DNA of 7,980 bases. It comes from Rugosibacter sp. (GTDB lineage Bacteria > Pseudomonadota > Gammaproteobacteria > Burkholderiales > Rhodocyclaceae). Made by a program: the position numbers and the translations under genes. The notes under the pieces were generated by a model, which was not told where the DNA came from, made no database searches, and saw only the letters and a list, made by a program, of their open reading frames with translations. The stretch lies in assembly GCA_023257495.1 (NCBI GenBank), contig JALRCC010000282.1, forward strand, positions 1-7,980, read 5' to 3'. Numbering within the stretch: the first letter of the stretch is position 1; every line of letters starts with the position of its first letter. Of this stretch, positions 6,237-7,980 are shown in pieces.

Positions 6237-7418
6237 TCACCCCGCTTTCTTGTTGGCAGGGGTGTTAGATGGAGTTTCTGCAGGCTTGACTATGCCTGGT
6301 GCTTGCCACGGGACTGCTTTGAAGGGTGCCCCTGGACGCATCTTTTGAAAGCCATTTACGATGATTTTTTCACCACCTTTCAAGCCTTCGGTAATGATGA
6401 AATCACCATCAGCCATGCTGCCGGTTTTGACGGGTAGAGGCACTGCCTTGCCATCGGATGTAAGAAGCAACACATATTGACCTTGCGATCCGCTTTGTAC
6501 AGCCCGTTGCGGCACCCTGATGGCATTGTCAGCAACTGCTGAAGGAAAACGAATTCGAGCAAACATCCCTGGTAATAATATGCGATCAGGATTAGGAAAC
6601 TGTGCTCGAACAGACACTGCACCGGTGCTGGGGTCCACTGCCAAATTAGAAAAGAGCATTTTTCCTGGTAGCGGGTAAAGACTTCCGTCTTCAAGGAGTA
6701 ATTCGACCTTGTTCGATCCTGAGCGTTTGAGCGTGCCAGACTTGACCGCTGCCTGCAGTCGTAATAACTCGCTGCCGGGTTGGGTAAAGGTGACATAAAT
6801 GGGATCAATCTGTTCAATTGTGGCTAATGCAGTCGCTTCCCCGCGACCTACTAGGGCCCCCTCAGTTACTAATGCCCGTCCAATTCGCCCCGAAATCGGC
6901 GCAGGTACACGAGTATTTTCCATATCCAGAGCGGCACGCGCCAAGCTGGCCTGTGCTTGTTGATAGCGCGCCTGTGCTGCTTCTACTTCCTGCTGGCTGA
7001 CGGCTTTGATTTCAATTAATGGCTTATACCGGGCCACAACAAGACGCGCAGCTTCTGCATCTGCTTTGGCACCGTTATAAGCAGCAGTATAGGTACGTGG
7101 ATCAATCTGAAACAGGGTTGCACCTGCCTTGACGTCAGAGCCTTCGGCAAACAATCTCTTTTCAACAATACCTTCCACGCGCGCACGCACTTGCGCTGTG
7201 CGCCAAGCCTCGAGGCGTCCAGGAAGGTCTTCCGTCAAGGTTGCTGAGCCCGGAGTAAGGGTAATGAATTCGACCTCTACTGGTGGCATGCCACCAGTAG
7301 GCCCTCCTGATGATGATTGGCCACCATTACCTGTACCCGGTTTCGCTCCACAGCCAGTGAGCCCGCTGATTATGCTCAAGAGCAAGAAGATGGTAGGTAC
7401 AACGCGAGTTATGTTCAT
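6237..7418 (-). CDS. RND efflux periplasmic adaptor lipoprotein (membrane-fusion protein, AcrA/MexA-like)
   Basis: A 393-residue adaptor joining the RND pump to the outer-membrane channel. Residues 1-23 form a lipoprotein signal with lipobox LTGC (acylated Cys23), followed by a Gly/Ser/Pro-rich linker to about residue 46. Then come a membrane-proximal strand (VEVEFITLTPGSATL), the first lipoyl half (AQVRARVEGIVEKRLFAEGSDVKAGATLFQIDP), an alpha-hairpin at about 112-167, and the second lipoyl half (TRVPAPISGRIGRALVTEGALVG). The beta-barrel follows (DPIYVTFTQPGSELLRL, LAVDPSTGAVSVRAQFPNP, LLPGMFARIRF), then the closing VPQRAVQ and GLKGGEKIIVNGFQKMRPG. The ATG at 7418 has AAAGGA 9 bases upstream. 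The stop is 3 bases from the pump start. A perfect 24-base palindrome (7277-7300) lies in the part coding for the linker's end, residues 40-48. Confidence 0.95.
   Translation of the reverse strand: MNITRVVPTIFLLLSIISGLTGCGAKPGTGNGGQSSSGGPTGGMPPVEVEFITLTPGSATLTEDLPGRLEAWRTAQVRARVEGIVEKRLFAEGSDVKAGATLFQIDPRTYTAAYNGAKADAEAARLVVARYKPLIEIKAVSQQEVEAAQARYQQAQASLARAALDMENTRVPAPISGRIGRALVTEGALVGRGEATALATIEQIDPIYVTFTQPGSELLRLQAAVKSGTLKRSGSNKVELLLEDGSLYPLPGKMLFSNLAVDPSTGAVSVRAQFPNPDRILLPGMFARIRFPSAVADNAIRVPQRAVQSGSQGQYVLLLTSDGKAVPLPVKTGSMADGDFIITEGLKGGEKIIVNGFQKMRPGAPFKAVPWQAPGIVKPAETPSNTPANKKAG
7277..7300. repeat. Perfect 24-base palindrome inside the adaptor coding region
   Basis: The half-site CTACTGGTGGCA at 7277-7288 is followed directly by its exact reverse complement at 7289-7300, with no spacer. 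It covers adaptor codons 40-48 (PTGGMPPVE), about 120-140 bases into the gene. In mRNA it could fold into a roughly 10-base-pair hairpin with a 4-base loop; as DNA it has the symmetry of a dimer-binding site. No function is known to me. Confidence 0.9.
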
Positions 7419-7478
7419 GACAGTTAATCCTTTGATTCGGTAATGATGGCCAATAGACTTTAGTCAATGCGCATGTGG

Positions 7479-7980
7479 CTAATTTTTAATAGCTTCTACT
7501 GGAATAGTCAGCGTGACTTCATCACTCACGAAAGGTGCGTGTTTCCCCATGGCAAAATCAGAGCGTTTGATTTTTGCCGTGGCATTAGCGCCACAGGCAT
7601 TTTTTTTCAGCATGGGGTGTGGCATGCAGTGAAAGGAAGTGACATCCAGTTTTACCTGTTGGGTAATCCCTTTGATTGTGAGGTCTCCCACCACTGAAAC
7701 TAGCTTGTCGCCTTCAAACTTAAGCTGATTAGATTTGAAGGTAATGGTTGGATATGTGGCTGTATCGAAAAAATCCGCGCCTTGAATATGAGTATCGAAC
7801 AGCACAAAACCTGTATCGACTGATTTGGCATCAATACTCACATCAACGCTACCGGTTCCAGTAGCCCGATCCAGAATGATTTGCCCCGTCGTTTTATTAA
7901 ATCGTTGCACCTGATTTGAATAGCCTAGATGGCTGTACTCAAAACGAGGAAAGGTGTGTGAGCTTTCAACCACATAAGTT
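7479..7980 (-). CDS. YceI-family periplasmic lipid-binding protein, N-terminus outside the window
   Basis: About 167 residues of a YceI-like protein; the frame stays open to the right edge, so the signal peptide and true start are missing. A GTG at 7971-7973 is in frame but internal, because the preceding Thr-Tyr codons continue the family pattern TYVVESSHTFPRFEYSHLGY. Other marks are RFNKTTGQIILDRATGTGSVDVSI, SVDTGFVLFDTHIQGADFFD, YPTITFKSNQLKFEGDKL, VVGDLTIKGITQQVKLDV and the closing IKRSDFAMG and DEVTLTIPVEAIKN. YceI proteins form a lipocalin-like barrel that binds polyisoprenoid or similar amphiphiles in the periplasm; physiological roles are poorly known. Two cysteines, in FHCMPHP and KNACGAN, are 11 residues apart and could form a disulfide after export. 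The stop is 60 bases before the efflux adaptor on the same strand, so co-transcription is possible. Confidence 0.92.
   Translation of the reverse strand, partial: TYVVESSHTFPRFEYSHLGYSNQVQRFNKTTGQIILDRATGTGSVDVSIDAKSVDTGFVLFDTHIQGADFFDTATYPTITFKSNQLKFEGDKLVSVVGDLTIKGITQQVKLDVTSFHCMPHPMLKKNACGANATAKIKRSDFAMGKHAPFVSDEVTLTIPVEAIKN

Noticed and set aside
6615..6624. GCACCGGTGC palindrome, with related CACCGGTG at about 3269 and 4838.
   Set aside because: Short sites inside coding sequence that follow from common codons; spacing and context show no pattern.
6380..6817. 145-codon open frame on the - strand within the adaptor gene.
   Set aside because: It overlaps the adaptor gene in another frame, has no family resemblance, and its composition looks like a shadow frame.
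7439..7467. Possible - strand promoter between yceI and the adaptor: TTGACT at 7462-7467 and ATTACC at 7439-7444, spacing 17, with a small GACT/AGTC inverted repeat at 7456-7465.
   Set aside because: The -35 box is good but the -10 box is poor, and the repeat arms are only 4 bases. Not enough to call a promoter or operator.
7971..7973. GTG as the start of the YceI gene.
   Set aside because: The reading frame continues to the window edge with residues typical of YceI, and the gene needs a signal peptide that must lie beyond the edge.

Overview
The window looks like a proteobacterial chromosome segment. The protein families (ZapE, a BCP-type peroxiredoxin, a short-tailed SlyD, a tripartite RND pump and YceI) and the residue patterns suggest a betaproteobacterium or a close gammaproteobacterium. 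That placement is inference from remembered family patterns, not from a search. Base composition looks moderate and even, and I see no insertion sequence, tRNA, rRNA, CRISPR array or other mobile DNA.

Layout. The left part (1-1575) is on the + strand. It holds the 3' end of a zapE-type cell-division ATPase gene, a 111-base spacer with a likely promoter, then a two-gene unit of a BCP/PrxQ-like peroxiredoxin and a SlyD-type prolyl isomerase, which overlap by 14 bases. An 85-base spacer with a likely + strand terminator separates this unit from genes on the other strand. The right part (1661-7980) is all on the - strand and reads from the right edge: a YceI-family periplasmic protein (5' end outside the window), then a complete tripartite multidrug efflux system. 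The pump consists of a lipoprotein membrane-fusion adaptor, an AcrB-type RND pump and an OprM/NodT-type outer-membrane lipoprotein channel.

How they work together. The three pump genes are tightly coupled: 3 bases lie between adaptor and pump, and pump and channel overlap by 8 bases. They should form one inner-membrane to outer-membrane complex driven by proton entry, and all five key proton-relay residues are present in the pump. YceI is 60 bases upstream on the same strand and may be co-transcribed. No dedicated regulator is visible; one could lie beyond the right edge. The left-hand unit is a small redox and protein-folding housekeeping pair.

Most of the window is ordinary. The most striking unexplained item is a perfect 24-base palindrome inside the adaptor gene's linker-coding region (7277-7300). 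I found no convincing undescribed system.
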